This document shows positions 7,887 through 21,691 of a stretch of DNA of 59,410 nt, piece after piece (position 1 is the first letter of the stretch; the number at the start of each line of letters is the position of its first letter). Where the stretch lies: positions 1-59,410 of the forward strand of contig JAQBXT010000007.1 of NCBI GenBank assembly GCA_027624175.1, in the 5' to 3' direction. Both the position numbers and the translations under genes were made by a program. Origin of the DNA: Pseudomonadota bacterium. GTDB lineage: Bacteria > Pseudomonadota > Gammaproteobacteria > Burkholderiales > SG8-39. The notes below the pieces were generated by a model that was given only the letters and a program-made list of their open reading frames with translations, searched no databases and was not told the DNA's origin.

Positions 7887-8083
7887 GCCACCGCGATAGA
7901 AATGGACTGAGGTCCGCTCTCGTTGTGCTCGAGTTGCTCCGCGAGAACGCGCAGGGCCAGTGCCTGGGCTTTGGCCATTGCTTCCTGGGCCGTGGCGCCA
8001 TACGCCAGAACGCCAGGCAGTTCAGGGACTTCCGCCAGCCAGCGCCCGTCTTCTTCCCGCTCGTGCTCGATGGTGAAATGCAT
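7883..8083 (-). CDS. hicB: HicB-family antitoxin
   Basis: A 66-residue HicB, with the partial RNase H-like fold visible as MHFTIEHEREEDGRWLAEVPELPG followed by AYGATAQEAMAKAQALALRVLAE. It neutralises HicA by binding it. The short C-terminus shows no clear DNA-binding domain, so autoregulation is uncertain. The ATG at 8083 has a good SD (AGAGGTG) 5-8 nt upstream. The same frame stays open to an ATG at 8260 that also has an AGGTAGG-like SD, so a 125-residue extended form is possible. Confidence 0.87.
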   Translation of the reverse strand: MHFTIEHEREEDGRWLAEVPELPGVLAYGATAQEAMAKAQALALRVLAEQLEHNESGPQSISIAVA

Positions 8084-8130
8084 AGGCACCTCTGCAATTG
8101 CCGCGATTCTACGCCTGCCTCTGGATCGCC

Positions 8131-8220
8131 ACCCAACGTTCACGATGACCGGCCCGCGTAGGCGGGCGAAGCCCGCGCTCGCCGGTCCGGCTCCCGCGGC
8201 TTTCCCCGCGGCCACTTCCG
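8131..8220. repeat. Second CCAACGTTC core followed by nested hairpins (possible degenerate attC or REP-like element)
   Basis: ACCCAAC at 8131-8137 continues as GTTC, the same CCAACGTTC core found at 7594-7602. Downstream is a nested palindrome: outer ACCGGC 8148-8153 with GCCGGT 8181-8186, and inner GCGGGC 8162-8167 with GCCCGC 8171-8176 around a GAA loop. A further CCGCGG pair follows. The matching right-hand R box expected of a full attC was not found, so this is either a half-site or an unrelated structured repeat. With the site at 7592-7658 it brackets hicBA. Confidence 0.35.
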
Positions 8221-8265
8221 CATTCAACGCCACCATCTTCAGCTTCTTCCTCGACGACATTGTTG

Positions 8266-8300
8266 ACCTACCTTTCGACAGTAATTCTACGAAGGTAGGT
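8266..8300. repeat. Inverted repeat ACCTACCTT(T)CG / CGAAGGTAGGT
   Basis: The left arm at 8266-8277 and right arm at 8290-8300 pair over 11 bp with one bulged T, around a 12-nt AT-rich loop. A second short palindrome, AGGTG/CACCT (8297-8309), overlaps its right arm. It lies just upstream of the extended hicB frame (ATG at 8260) and just after the stop of the minus-strand remnant at 8304. It could be an operator, a terminator without a T-run, or the end of a mobile element. Confidence 0.4.
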
Positions 8301-8303
8301 GTC

Positions 8304-8605
8304 TCACCTTACATTGGCACAAACGGGTTTCAATCTGAGGCGACGCTTTCGCCGTATGCCTTTAGCGAAGACCGAGTAGACATGCTCCGCAGTCAGCGCC
8401 AACCCCTTGCTCGACAGCATGCCTTCGTCCTGTAGCTGCTTAGCGATCTTGAGAAACGAAAGACCACGATTGAGCCGTAGCTCAATGACTCGTTTCAATA
8501 GCTGATGCTGATAGCTGCTGTATCGACTTACCGTCAGTGCTTTAGTAGTCAGCCTAAAAGTGCAGAGAAGTGCCGTTGCACTCTCAAAACTACCTACTAG
8601 CAGAC
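8304..8605 (-). pseudogene. Truncated helix-turn-helix protein remnant (recombinase-like C-terminal style)
   Basis: The minus-strand frame ending at 8304-8306 is open without a stop back through 8605 into the end of glmS, in another frame. It encodes a coherent protein-like tail: SRYSSYQHQLLKRVIELRL, then LSFLKIAKQLQDEGMLSSKG, then AEHVYSVFAKGIRRKRRL. The helix-turn-helix followed by a basic tail resembles the C-terminal part of recombinase or transposase-associated proteins. TTG at 8498 is the only plausible start, giving 64 residues. The stretch is visibly less GC-rich than its surroundings. Probably the end of a foreign gene truncated at the glmS stop. The 8084-8605 spacer holds this, the inverted repeat and the hairpins, and no intact gene. 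Confidence 0.4.
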
Positions 8606-10423
8606 TTACTCGACTGTCACCGACTTCGCCAGGTTCCTCGGTTTGTCCACGTCGGTGCCGCGCGCCAGCGCGGTGTGATAGGCCAGGAGCTGCAGCGGCA
8701 CCACGTGCAGGATCGGCGACAGCAGCCCGTAGTGCTCGGTCAGCCGGATCACATGCATGCCCTCCTGCGCCGCGATGCGCGTGTCGGCGTCGGCGAGCAC
8801 GTACAGTTCCCCGCCGCGTGTGCGCACTTCCTGCATGTTCGACTTGACCTTCTCCAGCAGCGCATCGTTCGGCGCCACGGTCACCACCGGCATCTCGCGC
8901 GTGACCAGGGCGAGCGGCCCGTGCTTCAGTTCGCCCGCCGGATAGGCTTCGGCGTGGATGTAGGAGATCTCCTTCAGCTTCAGCGCGCCCTCCAGCGCAA
9001 TCGGGTAGTGAATGCCGCGCCCGAGGAACAGCGCGTGCTCCTTTTTCGCGAAACGCTCGGCCCAGGCGATGACCTGCGGCTCGAGCGCCAGGGCCGCGGC
9101 GAGCGCGGCGGGCAGGTGGCGCAGGCGCTTCATGTGCTGCGCCTCGGCGCGCGCCGGCAGGCGCTTGCCCAGCTTGGCGAGCAGCAGCGCGAGCAGGAAT
9201 AGCGCGGTGAGTTGTGTGGTGAATGCCTTGGTCGAGGCCACGCCGATCTCGACCCCGGCGTGCGTCAGGAACCGCAACCGCGTCTCGCGCATCATGGCGC
9301 TGGTGGCGACGTTGCAGATTGCGAGGGTGCGCTTCTGGCCCAATTTGCGCGCGTGCCGCAAAGCGGCGAGCGTGTCGGCAGTCTCGCCCGACTGCGACAC
9401 CACCACCACCAGCGTGGTTGGATCAGGCACGCTGTCGCGGTAGCGGTACTCGCTCGCGATCTCGACCTGCGTGCGCAGCCGCGCGAGCGACTCGATCCAG
9501 TACTTCGCCACCAGGCCCGAGTAGTAGCTGGTGCCGCAGGCGAGGATCAGCACGCTCTTTGCGCCCTGCAGCATGCGCAGCGCATCCTTGCCGAACAGCG
9601 CCGGGGTCACCGCCTCCACCCCTTCGAGCGTGTCGGCGACGGCGCTCGGCTGCTCGAAAATCTCCTTTTGCATGTAGTGCCGGTAGGGGCCCAGCTCGAC
9701 TGGGGCGCTGCCAGCTTTCACCACGCGCACCGCGCGCCTGGCTTCCCGGTCGGCGGCGTCCCGCACGCGGAATCCTTCCAGGCTGATCTCCGCCACATCG
9801 CCCTCCTCCAGGTAGGCGATGCGCTCGGTCGTGCCGGCGAGCGCGAGGGCGTCGGAAGCGAGAAACATCTCCTTGGCGCCGACGCCCACCACCAGCGGGC
9901 TGCCGGCGCGCGCGCCGACCACGCGATGCGGTTGGCTCTTCGCGATCACCGCGATCGCATAGGCGCCGGAGAGCCGTTTCACCGCGCGGCGCACCGCCTG
10001 GAACAGGTCGCCGTCGTAGTGACGGTGCACCAGGTGTGCGATGACTTCGGTATCCGTCTGGCTGTCGAAGACGTAGCCCGCCGACTTGAGCTCGCCGCGC
10101 AGTTCCTCGTAGTTCTCGATGATGCCGTTGTGCACCACCGCGATTTCGTCCCTGGACACCATCGGATGGGCGTTGTGCGTCAATGGCGCGCCGTGGGTCG
10201 CCCAGCGCGTATGCGAGACACCGGTCTCGGCGGTCAGTTTCAGTTTCGACACCTGACCGGCCAGGTCGGAGACGCGCGCCACGCTGCGTAGCCGCTCGAG
10301 AGCGCCCTTCCGCAGCGCGGCTATGCCGCAGGAATCATAGCCGCGGTACTCGAGGCGCCGCAGGCCCTCGACCAGCACCGGCACGATGTCGCGCTGCGCC
10401 GCCGCGCCGACGATTCCGCACAT
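8606..10423 (-). CDS. glmS: Glutamine--fructose-6-phosphate aminotransferase (isomerizing)
   Basis: A 605-residue enzyme that makes glucosamine-6-phosphate from fructose-6-phosphate and glutamine, the first step to UDP-GlcNAc. The N-terminal Ntn glutaminase begins MCGIVGAA with Cys2 as nucleophile; SHTRWATHG and HNGIIENY are its substrate loops. Two SIS domains follow (about 285-425 and 455-595), with [19 protein letters not shown] and the C-terminal [15 protein letters not shown] signature. Full length. It lies 3 bp after glmU on the same strand and is probably cotranscribed with it. No glmS ribozyme is seen, as expected outside Gram-positives. Confidence 0.97.
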   Translation of the reverse strand: MCGIVGAAAQRDIVPVLVEGLRRLEYRGYDSCGIAALRKGALERLRSVARVSDLAGQVSKLKLTAETGVSHTRWATHGAPLTHNAHPMVSRDEIAVVHNGIIENYEELRGELKSAGYVFDSQTDTEVIAHLVHRHYDGDLFQAVRRAVKRLSGAYAIAVIAKSQPHRVVGARAGSPLVVGVGAKEMFLASDALALAGTTERIAYLEEGDVAEISLEGFRVRDAADREARRAVRVVKAGSAPVELGPYRHYMQKEIFEQPSAVADTLEGVEAVTPALFGKDALRMLQGAKSVLILACGTSYYSGLVAKYWIESLARLRTQVEIASEYRYRDSVPDPTTLVVVVSQSGETADTLAALRHARKLGQKRTLAICNVATSAMMRETRLRFLTHAGVEIGVASTKAFTTQLTALFLLALLLAKLGKRLPARAEAQHMKRLRHLPAALAAALALEPQVIAWAERFAKKEHALFLGRGIHYPIALEGALKLKEISYIHAEAYPAGELKHGPLALVTREMPVVTVAPNDALLEKVKSNMQEVRTRGGELYVLADADTRIAAQEGMHVIRLTEHYGLLSPILHVVPLQLLAYHTALARGTDVDKPRNLAKSVTVE

Positions 10424-10426
10424 GGT

Positions 10427-11782
10427 CTATTTCTTCCGCGGTTTCCAGTTCGGCAGTGAAACCTGCCTGGCGCGCGCCACGGTGAGTTGCCCGGGCGGCG
10501 TGTTCTTGCTGATGGTCGAGCCGGCGCCGATGTAGGAGCCCTTGGCGATCGTCACTGGGGCGACCAGCGTGGCGTCCGAGCCGATGAAGCACTCGTCCTC
10601 GATCACGGTGCGATGCTTGGCGACGCCGTCGTAGTTGCAGGTGATGGTGCCGGCGCCGATGTTGACGCGTGCGCCCACCTCGGCGTCGCCGATGTAGGCC
10701 AGGTGGTTCGCTTTCGAGCCGGCGCCGATGCGGCTCGCCTTGACTTCCACGAAGTTGCCGATGTGCACCTCTTCGGCGAGGCGCGTGCCTGGCCGCAGGC
10801 GTGCGTAGGGACCCACGCGGCAGCGCTTGCCGACCTCGGCGTCCTCGAGCAGCGAGTAGGCATGGATCTCGGTGTCCGCGTCCACGGTGACGTTGCGCAG
10901 CACGCAATTCGGCCCGACCCGCACACGGTCGCCGAGTGTCACCTTTCCTTCGAACACGCAATTCACGTCGATGGCGACATCGCGCCCGCACGACAGCTCT
11001 CCACGTACATCCACGCGCCACAGGTCGGCGAGTGTCACGCCAGCTTCGAGCAGCTTGTTCGCCTGCGCGTTCTGGTAAGCACGCTCGAGCAGCGCGAGCT
11101 CATGTCGCGAATTGACGCCGGCCACTTCCCACGGGTCCGTCGCCTTCACCGTCGCGATCTGGACGCGCTCCTTGACCGCGATGCCGATGACATCGGTCAG
11201 GTAATGTTCCTGCTGGGCATTCGCCGGCTTCACCTTCGACAGCCACGCCGCGAGGCGCTGCGCCGGCGCGGCGAGCAAGCCTGCGTACCACTCGCGGATG
11301 CGCAGCTCCTTGGCGCTGGCATCCTTGTGCTCCACGACACGGCGCACGCGCTTGCGCGCGTCGCGCAGCACGCGGCCGTAGCCCGTCGCATCGGTGAGAT
11401 CCGAGGTGCAGATGGCAAGCCCCTGCTTCGAGGCCGCCAACAGGCAACCGAGCGTTTCGGCGCGCAGCAAAGGTACGTCGCCATTGAGCACCAGCACCTG
11501 CGAGCCGCGCGCTACCTTCGGCATCGCCTGCGCCAGCGCGTGGCCCGTGCCAAGCTGCTGCGCCTGCTCGACCCATTGCACGCCTGCACCGGCAAAGGCG
11601 GCCCGCACTTCCGCGGCGCCGTGGCCGTGCACCACGAGAATCTGATCCGGTTCGAGCGCACGCGCGACCTGGAGCACATGTGCGAGCAACGGCCGGCCCG
11701 CCAGGGGATGCAGGACCTTCGGCAGCGCCGAATGCATGCGCTTGCCCTGCCCGGCTGCAAGCACGATCACCGCGAGGCTCAT
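10427..11782 (-). CDS. glmU: Bifunctional UDP-GlcNAc pyrophosphorylase / glucosamine-1-phosphate acetyltransferase
   Basis: A 451-residue bifunctional enzyme. The N-terminal uridylyltransferase shows [25 protein letters not shown] (the nucleotide-binding loop, given as two abutting motifs), VLNGDVPLL and [12 protein letters not shown]. From about residue 245 a left-handed beta-helix of hexapeptide repeats carries the acetyl-CoA site ([33 protein letters not shown]). It acetylates GlcN-1-P and couples it to UTP to give UDP-GlcNAc for murein and LPS. The ATG at 11782 starts the LAVIVLAAG strand six residues into the longest open frame. First gene of the glmU-glmS operon; the mgtC-like gene diverges from it. 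Confidence 0.96.
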   Translation of the reverse strand: MSLAVIVLAAGQGKRMHSALPKVLHPLAGRPLLAHVLQVARALEPDQILVVHGHGAAEVRAAFAGAGVQWVEQAQQLGTGHALAQAMPKVARGSQVLVLNGDVPLLRAETLGCLLAASKQGLAICTSDLTDATGYGRVLRDARKRVRRVVEHKDASAKELRIREWYAGLLAAPAQRLAAWLSKVKPANAQQEHYLTDVIGIAVKERVQIATVKATDPWEVAGVNSRHELALLERAYQNAQANKLLEAGVTLADLWRVDVRGELSCGRDVAIDVNCVFEGKVTLGDRVRVGPNCVLRNVTVDADTEIHAYSLLEDAEVGKRCRVGPYARLRPGTRLAEEVHIGNFVEVKASRIGAGSKANHLAYIGDAEVGARVNIGAGTITCNYDGVAKHRTVIEDECFIGSDATLVAPVTIAKGSYIGAGSTISKNTPPGQLTVARARQVSLPNWKPRKK

Positions 11783-11819
11783 GGGGCCGGATTCTAGCAT
11801 CCGGATTCTGGCGAACTCC

Positions 11820-11848
11820 TTGAAAGATCATGGAAAACCGCATTAAAT
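11820..11848 (+). promoter_or_regulatory. Candidate sigma-70 promoter for the MgtC-like gene
   Basis: TTGAAA at 11820-11825 and TTAAAT at 11843-11848 are separated by exactly 17 nt. Transcription would start at about 11855, the A of the ATG, and no SD precedes that ATG. The mRNA may therefore be leaderless, or the true start codon may be further in. A moderate match only. Confidence 0.35.
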
Positions 11849-11854
11849 AGCGGC

Positions 11855-12547
11855 ATGAGCGACGACTACATCGAGATCAGCTTCAGGCTGGTGGCCGCGC
11901 TTGCCGCGGGCGGCATCATCGGCCTGGAGCGCAGCTATCGCGGCCGCGCCGCCGGATTCCGCACGCATGCACTGGTCTGCCTCGCCTCCAGCCTGCTGAT
12001 GCTGGTCACCGTTTACGAGAGCCAGTGGTTCTCGTCGCAGGGCGGCTCGCGCGTGGTAGTGGATCCGACGCGCATGGCGCAGGGCATCATGACCGGCATC
12101 GGCTTCCTCGGCGCCGGCGTGATCGTCAAGGAAGGCCTGTCGGTGCGCGGCCTGACCACGGCCGGGTCGATCTGGGTGACGGCAGCGATCGGCATCCTCA
12201 CCGGGATCGGCTTTTACTTCGCAGCCGGCATCGGTGCAGTACTGACGCTCGGCACGCTGTCGGTGTTCCGCTGGATCGAAAGCAAGATTCCCACCGAGTT
12301 CTACGCCAATTTCTCGGTGCGCTTTGCGCGCGATGCGGTAATGCCCGAGACCAGGCTGCGCCGGCTCGTGTCGGAACACGGCTTCACCGTCTACAACCTG
12401 AACTACCGGCTGGTCGCCGAAGGCGCGCAGTTCGAGTACCGCATGGTGCTGCGCGCGGTCGGCGAGGACGGAGTGCGCGCGCTGTCGGATGCGCTAAAGG
12501 GCGATGCCACGGTGATCGAGTACCGCATCGCTCCAGCCAGCGACTAG
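11855..12547 (+). CDS. MgtC/SapB family inner-membrane protein
   Basis: A 230-residue protein. Residues about 8-150 form the four-helix MgtC domain with AALAAGGIIGLERSYRGR, RTHALVCLASSLLML, MTGIGFLGAGVIVKEG and VRGLTTAGSIWVTAAIG, all strongly conserved in the family. A soluble ACT-like C-terminal domain follows. MgtC proteins support growth in low Mg2+ and modulate the F1Fo ATP synthase in pathogens; environmental homologues are mostly uncharacterised. It is transcribed away from glmU, and convergent gltD begins 6 bp after its stop. Confidence 0.92.
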   Translation: MSDDYIEISFRLVAALAAGGIIGLERSYRGRAAGFRTHALVCLASSLLMLVTVYESQWFSSQGGSRVVVDPTRMAQGIMTGIGFLGAGVIVKEGLSVRGLTTAGSIWVTAAIGILTGIGFYFAAGIGAVLTLGTLSVFRWIESKIPTEFYANFSVRFARDAVMPETRLRRLVSEHGFTVYNLNYRLVAEGAQFEYRMVLRAVGEDGVRALSDALKGDATVIEYRIAPASD

Positions 12548-12553
12548 TCGCCG

Positions 12554-14011
12554 CTAACGCGGCAGCTCGGACGTCCCCATCAGGAACTCGTCCACCGCGC
12601 GCGCCGCCTGCCGGCCCTCGCGGATCGCCCAGACTACGAGCGATTGGCCGCGGCGCATGTCGCCGGCCGAAAACACCTTGGGCGCGCTGGTCGCATAGCA
12701 ACCTGTGCCGTCGGTCGCGGCCTGGGCATTGCCGCGGGCGTCCTTCTGCACGCCGAAGGCCTCCAGCATGGACTGCGCCGGCGAGACGAAGCCCATCGCC
12801 AGCAACACCAGGTCGGCGGGAATCTCGAACTCCGAACCCGAGATCTCCACCGGTTTGCCGTCCCGCCACTCGAGCTTCACTGCTCGCAAAGCCTTCAGCT
12901 TGCCGTTCTCGCCGATGAACGCCTTGGTGGCGATCGACCAGTCGCGCGCCGCGCCCTCCTCGTGGGAAGACGAGGTGCGCAGTCGCGTCGGCCAGTAGGG
13001 CCATACCGGGTTCGCCTCGGGGTCGGGCGGCATCGGCAGCAGTTCGAACTGCGTCACCGAGGCCGCGCCGTGCCGGTTGGACGTACCGACGCAGTCTGAT
13101 CCGGTGTCACCGCCGCCAATGATCACCACGTGCTTGCCCCTCGCCCACAGATCCTTCACGTTCTTGTCGCCCGCGACGCGCCGGTTCTGCAGCGGCAGGA
13201 AATCCATGGCGAAGTGCACGCCGTCCAGATCGCGCCCCGGCACCGGCAGCTCGCGCGGCACCTCCGCGCCCCCTGAGAGCACCACAGCGTCGAATTCCTT
13301 CAGCATTTTTTTCGGGTCGACGGGGCGCGCCTGGGCATTGCCGGCGCCCACCGGGTCGCTTGCCACCACGTGGTTTACGAGGAACTGCACGCCCTCCGCC
13401 TGCATCTGCTCGACGCGGCGGTCGATGTGCCACTTTTCAATCTTGAAATCCGGGATGCCGTAGCGCAGCAGGCCGCCGATGCGGTCGTTCTTTTCGTACA
13501 GCGTGACCGCGTGACCGGCGCGCGCCAGTTGTTGCGCGCACGCAAGCCCCGCCGGGCCTGAGCCGACGACGGCTACCTTCTTGCCGGTCTTGGGCGCGCT
13601 ACGCTGTGGCTGGACCCAGCCGTTCTCCCATGCCCGGTCGATGATCGCGTGCTCGATCGACTTGATGCCCACGGGGTCCGCGTTGATGCGCAGCACGCAG
13701 GCTTCCTCGCAGGGCGCCGGGCAGATGCGACCGGTGAACTCCGGGAAATTGTTGGTCGAGTGCAGCGTCTCGATCGCCTGCTTCCAGTCCTGGCGGTACA
13801 CCAGGTCGTTCCAGTCCGGGATGATGTTGTTGACCGGGCAGCCCGACATGCAGAACGGCGTGCCGCAATCCATGCAGCGCGCGCCCTGGATCTTCGAGTC
13901 CTCGTCGGAGAGGTGCACGATGAACTCGCGGTAATGCTTCTTGCGCGCCGCCGGCGACTCGGCCGCTTCGCTGAGGCGCTGGTACTCCAGGAACCCGGTG
14001 ACCTTGCCCAC
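12554..14011 (-). CDS. gltD: Glutamate synthase (NADPH) small subunit
   Basis: A 485-residue beta subunit that passes electrons from NADPH through FAD and 4Fe-4S clusters to GltB. Cysteine motifs near the N-terminus are [17 protein letters not shown] and [11 protein letters not shown]. The FAD Rossmann motif is [17 protein letters not shown], and the NADPH motif is [15 protein letters not shown]. The GTG start at 14011 abuts the TAA of gltB with no gap (TAA-GTG), so translation is coupled. The C-terminal [18 protein letters not shown] block is typical. Full length. Confidence 0.96.
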   Translation of the reverse strand: MGKVTGFLEYQRLSEAAESPAARKKHYREFIVHLSDEDSKIQGARCMDCGTPFCMSGCPVNNIIPDWNDLVYRQDWKQAIETLHSTNNFPEFTGRICPAPCEEACVLRINADPVGIKSIEHAIIDRAWENGWVQPQRSAPKTGKKVAVVGSGPAGLACAQQLARAGHAVTLYEKNDRIGGLLRYGIPDFKIEKWHIDRRVEQMQAEGVQFLVNHVVASDPVGAGNAQARPVDPKKMLKEFDAVVLSGGAEVPRELPVPGRDLDGVHFAMDFLPLQNRRVAGDKNVKDLWARGKHVVIIGGGDTGSDCVGTSNRHGAASVTQFELLPMPPDPEANPVWPYWPTRLRTSSSHEEGAARDWSIATKAFIGENGKLKALRAVKLEWRDGKPVEISGSEFEIPADLVLLAMGFVSPAQSMLEAFGVQKDARGNAQAATDGTGCYATSAPKVFSAGDMRRGQSLVVWAIREGRQAARAVDEFLMGTSELPR

Positions 14012-18712
<4,701 letters not shown>

Positions 18713-18734
18713 AATAACTGGGGGCGAACTTTGG

Positions 18735-18763
18735 AATATACCCGCAGAGCCCTAGGGGAACAA
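18735..18763 (-). promoter_or_regulatory. Candidate sigma-70 promoter for gltBD
   Basis: On the minus strand, TTGTTC (18763-18758) and TATATT (18740-18735) are separated by 17 nt. They lie in the 73-bp aroB-gltB spacer. Transcription would begin near 18728, about 16 nt before the GTG at 18712. This suggests gltBD can be expressed separately from aroKB. Confidence 0.4.
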
Positions 18764-18785
18764 GAGACCCGGGGCGCGGACGGGA

Positions 18786-19895
18786 CTACTGCGCCGCAGC
18801 AGCGGTGGAGGCGGCGGACCCAGCCGCGATCGCGGCACGCACGTCACGCTCATCGACGTCGGCGCGGAGCACGGCACGCCCGACGGCTTCGAGCAGCACG
18901 TAGCGGATGCGCCCGGCAGCGGCCTTCTTGTCCCCGGCCATCAACTCCAGGTACCGCTCTGGCCCGAGCGCGGGGCCCCCGACGGGCAGCCCGGTGCGCT
19001 GCAGCAAGCGGCGTAGGCGCAGCACCTCGGCGGCGGGGAGATGCGCCGCGCGCGCCGACAGCTCGCCCGCCATCACCATGCCGGCGGCCACGGCTTCGCC
19101 GTGCAGCCACGCGCCATACCCGGACCCCGCCTCGATGGCGTGGCCAAAGGTGTGGCCGAAATTGAGCAGTATTCGCGGCCCGGCCTCGCGCTCGTCCGCC
19201 GCCACCACCTCGGCCTTGAGTTCGCAGGACCGGCGCACCACGTGCGCCAGCGCGGCCGCGTCCCGTGCCAGCAGGCGCTCGACGTTGCTCTCGAGCCACC
19301 CGATGAGCGCGGCGTCGAGCGCGAAGCCGTGCTTGATCACCTCGGCCACGCCGGCGCGCAGTTCGCGCTCGGGCAGCGTGGCCAGCGCTGCAACATCCGC
19401 GATCACCGCGCGCGGCTGGTGGAAAGCGCCGATCATGTTCTTGCCGCGCGCGTGATTGACCGCCGTCTTGCCGCCCACCGAGGAATCGACCTGCGCCAGC
19501 AGCGTGGTCGGCACCTGGATGAAGTGTATGCCTCGCTGGTAGACCGCCGCGGCGAAGCCCGCGAGATCGCCGATCACGCCCCCGCCCAGCGCAACGATCA
19601 CGCTGTCACGGCCCAGGCGCGCGCCGAGCAGGGCGTCGAATACACGGTCCAGCGTGCCCCAGCTCTTTGCCGACTCTCCGTCCTCGACCAGCACTGCCAG
19701 GACGTCGGCCGCTCCCGCGCGCTGCAACGCGGCCTTGACGCGTTCCAGGTAAAGCGGCCCCACCACCGCGTTGGTGACCACGGCAACGCGCCCCGCGCCC
19801 AGGTGCGGCTGATAAAGCTCGGCCGCGTCAAGCGCGCCGGCACCGATATGGATCGGGTAGGCGCGCCCGCCCAGCGCTACGCGGAGAGTTTCCAT
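18786..19895 (-). CDS. aroB: 3-dehydroquinate synthase
   Basis: A 369-residue NAD- and metal-dependent enzyme that converts DAHP to 3-dehydroquinate in the shikimate pathway. [19 protein letters not shown] and [20 protein letters not shown] form the nucleotide and substrate site, and [11 protein letters not shown] and [11 protein letters not shown] carry the metal-binding His residues. The C-terminal end is low-complexity ([10 protein letters not shown]). Its start overlaps the end of aroK by 19 bp, the usual aroK-aroB pair. Confidence 0.96.
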   Translation of the reverse strand: METLRVALGGRAYPIHIGAGALDAAELYQPHLGAGRVAVVTNAVVGPLYLERVKAALQRAGAADVLAVLVEDGESAKSWGTLDRVFDALLGARLGRDSVIVALGGGVIGDLAGFAAAVYQRGIHFIQVPTTLLAQVDSSVGGKTAVNHARGKNMIGAFHQPRAVIADVAALATLPERELRAGVAEVIKHGFALDAALIGWLESNVERLLARDAAALAHVVRRSCELKAEVVAADEREAGPRILLNFGHTFGHAIEAGSGYGAWLHGEAVAAGMVMAGELSARAAHLPAAEVLRLRRLLQRTGLPVGGPALGPERYLELMAGDKKAAAGRIRYVLLEAVGRAVLRADVDERDVRAAIAAGSAASTAAAAQ

Positions 19896-20410
19896 TCTTC
19901 CTTCAGTTGCGTGAGCAGCTGACGTGCGAGGCTTTGCACGCTTTGCCGCCCAGTGTCGACGACCATGTCTGCGATCTCCCGATAAAGCGGATCGCGCTCG
20001 GCGTAGAGCTGCTCCAGCCGCGCCATGGGATCCACCGTCGCCAGCAGTGGCCGGTTCTTGTCCTGGCGCACGCGCTCGTACAGCGCGGCCGGGCGCGCGT
20101 GCAGGTAGATCACCGACCCGCGGCTCGCGAGATGGCGCCGGTTGGCCTGCGCCAGCACTGCGCCCCCGCCGGTGGCAAGCACGATGTCCTCCAGCGCCAC
20201 GAGTTCCGCGATCGTCGCGGATTCGCGCGTCCGGAAACCGGCCTCGCCCTCGATCTCGAAGATCACCGGGATCCTGACCCCGCAGCGGCGCTCGATCTCC
20301 TGGTCCGAATCGTGAAAATCGCGCTTCAGCTTGCGCGCAATGATGCGTCCCGCGGTAGTCTTTCCCGCCCCCATCATGCCGACCAGAAACACGTTGCGTG
20401 CGCCTCGCAT
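19877..20410 (-). CDS. aroK: Shikimate kinase
   Basis: A 177-residue P-loop kinase that phosphorylates shikimate. The Walker A motif is [11 protein letters not shown] at about residues 11-21, [11 protein letters not shown] binds shikimate, and LATGGGAVL is the conserved Gly-rich motif. RQDKNRPLL is the LID, with its catalytic Arg. The ATG at 20410 is preferred over the longer frame because it sits just before the first strand. It lies after the pilQ terminator and overlaps aroB. Confidence 0.96.
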   Translation of the reverse strand: MRGARNVFLVGMMGAGKTTAGRIIARKLKRDFHDSDQEIERRCGVRIPVIFEIEGEAGFRTRESATIAELVALEDIVLATGGGAVLAQANRRHLASRGSVIYLHARPAALYERVRQDKNRPLLATVDPMARLEQLYAERDPLYREIADMVVDTGRQSVQSLARQLLTQLKEEWKLSA

Positions 20411-20436
20411 GGACCTATTGTACGGACGCCGGACAC

Positions 20437-20459
20437 AAAAACAGCCGGGAGATCCCGGC
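20437..20459 (-). terminator. Intrinsic terminator between pilQ and aroK
   Basis: On the minus strand, GCCGGGA and TCCCGGC (20459-20453 and 20450-20444) form a perfect 7-bp stem with a 2-nt loop, followed by TGTTTTTGTG. It falls 33 bp after the pilQ stop and before the aroK start. It would separate the decayed pil operon from aroKB. Confidence 0.7.
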
Positions 20460-20491
20460 CGCGTGCCCAAGAAGGAGACCCGGCAAATTCT

Positions 20492-21691
20492 TCAGCGCAC
20501 CGTCATGCGCTCGTTGATGATGCGCGGCGTCACGAACACCAGCAGCTCGGTCTTCTGCGACGAAGTGGAATCGTTGCGGAACAGCCGCCCGATAAACGGC
20601 AGGTCGCCGAAGAACGGCACCTTGGTGATGTCCGTGCGCTCGGTCTGTTCGTAGATGCCGCCGATCACCACGGTGCCGCCGTTTTCCACCAGCACCTCGG
20701 TCTTGACGTGCTTGGTGCTGATCTGTACGCCGGCCGGCGTGGTGGCGCCGGGCGCATCCTTGTTCACGTCGAGCGTCATGATGATATTGCCGTCGGGCGT
20801 AATCTGCGGCTTGACCTTGAGCGCGAGGCTCGCCTTGCGGAAAGACACGCTGGTCGCGCCCGAGGACGTCGACTGCTGGTAGGGAATCTCGGTGCCCTGC
20901 TCGATCAGCGCTTCGACCTGATCGGCGGCCAGCACGCGCGGGCTGGAAATGATCTTGCCCTTGCCATCGGCCTCCAGCGCCGATAGTTCGAGGTTCAGCC
21001 AACGTGTGAGCGACCTGTTGAACAGGATGAATGAGATCGCGCCAGCGTTGAAGGAGTTGAGGCCTGCCGCCGGGAAGTTCGAGTTCAGGCCCGGGCCGTT
21101 GATCACCGGCCTGCCCACCACCTAGCCCTGCGCCTGGCCGGTATTGACCAGTTCGGCGCCGATGTTCGGGCCGCGAACGCCGCCCGCCACGCCGCGCCCG
21201 GAAAACCCGTCTTCGATATACCCCATGCGCACGCCGAGGTTCTTGCTGAACGTGTCGCTCGCCTCGACGATGCGCGCCTCGATCATCACCTGGCGCACCG
21301 GCACGTCGATTTTGGCCAGGAGCTTCCGCACCTCTTCGAGCCGCGTCGGCGTGTCCTGCACGAACAGGGTATTGGTGCGCGCGTCCACCACCGCGCTGCC
21401 GCGCTTGGACAGGATCGGCTGCGTTTTGTCCGACAGCAGCTTCGCCACGTCGGCCGCCTTCTGGTAGCTCATGGCGAAGGCTTCGGTGCGCGTCTGCTCC
21501 AGGTCGTTGATCTGCGCCGCCGCCTCGAGCGCCAGCTTCTCGCGCGTCGCCAGCTCGTCGCGCGGTGCGATCCAGATCACGTTGCCGTTGCGGCGGCTGT
21601 CGAGGCCGCGCGTCTGCAGGATGATTTCCAGCGCCTGGTCCCAGGGCACGTCCTTCAGCCGTAGCGTGATGTTGCCCGCCACCGAGTCGCT
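20492..21691 (-). pseudogene. pilQ: Type IV pilus secretin PilQ, N-terminally deleted and interrupted by an amber codon
   Basis: The minus-strand sequence encodes the C-terminal half of PilQ: the secretin/TonB short N-terminal domain (SVAGNITLRLKDVPWDQALE), an N1-type domain (VAKLLSD...RTNTLFVQDTP, KLLAKIDVPVRQVMIEARIV) and the secretin beta-barrel (KIISSPRVLAADQVEALIEQGTEIPY, GGTVVIGGIYE, FFGDLPFIGRLFRN, ELLVFVTPRII). An in-frame TAG at 21122-21124 splits it; the frame continues as GTGGTG straight after. The AMIN domains and signal peptide are absent because the frame joins pilM at about 21692. In an intact cell PilQ is the outer-membrane pore for the pilus; this copy cannot be one. Confidence 0.88.
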
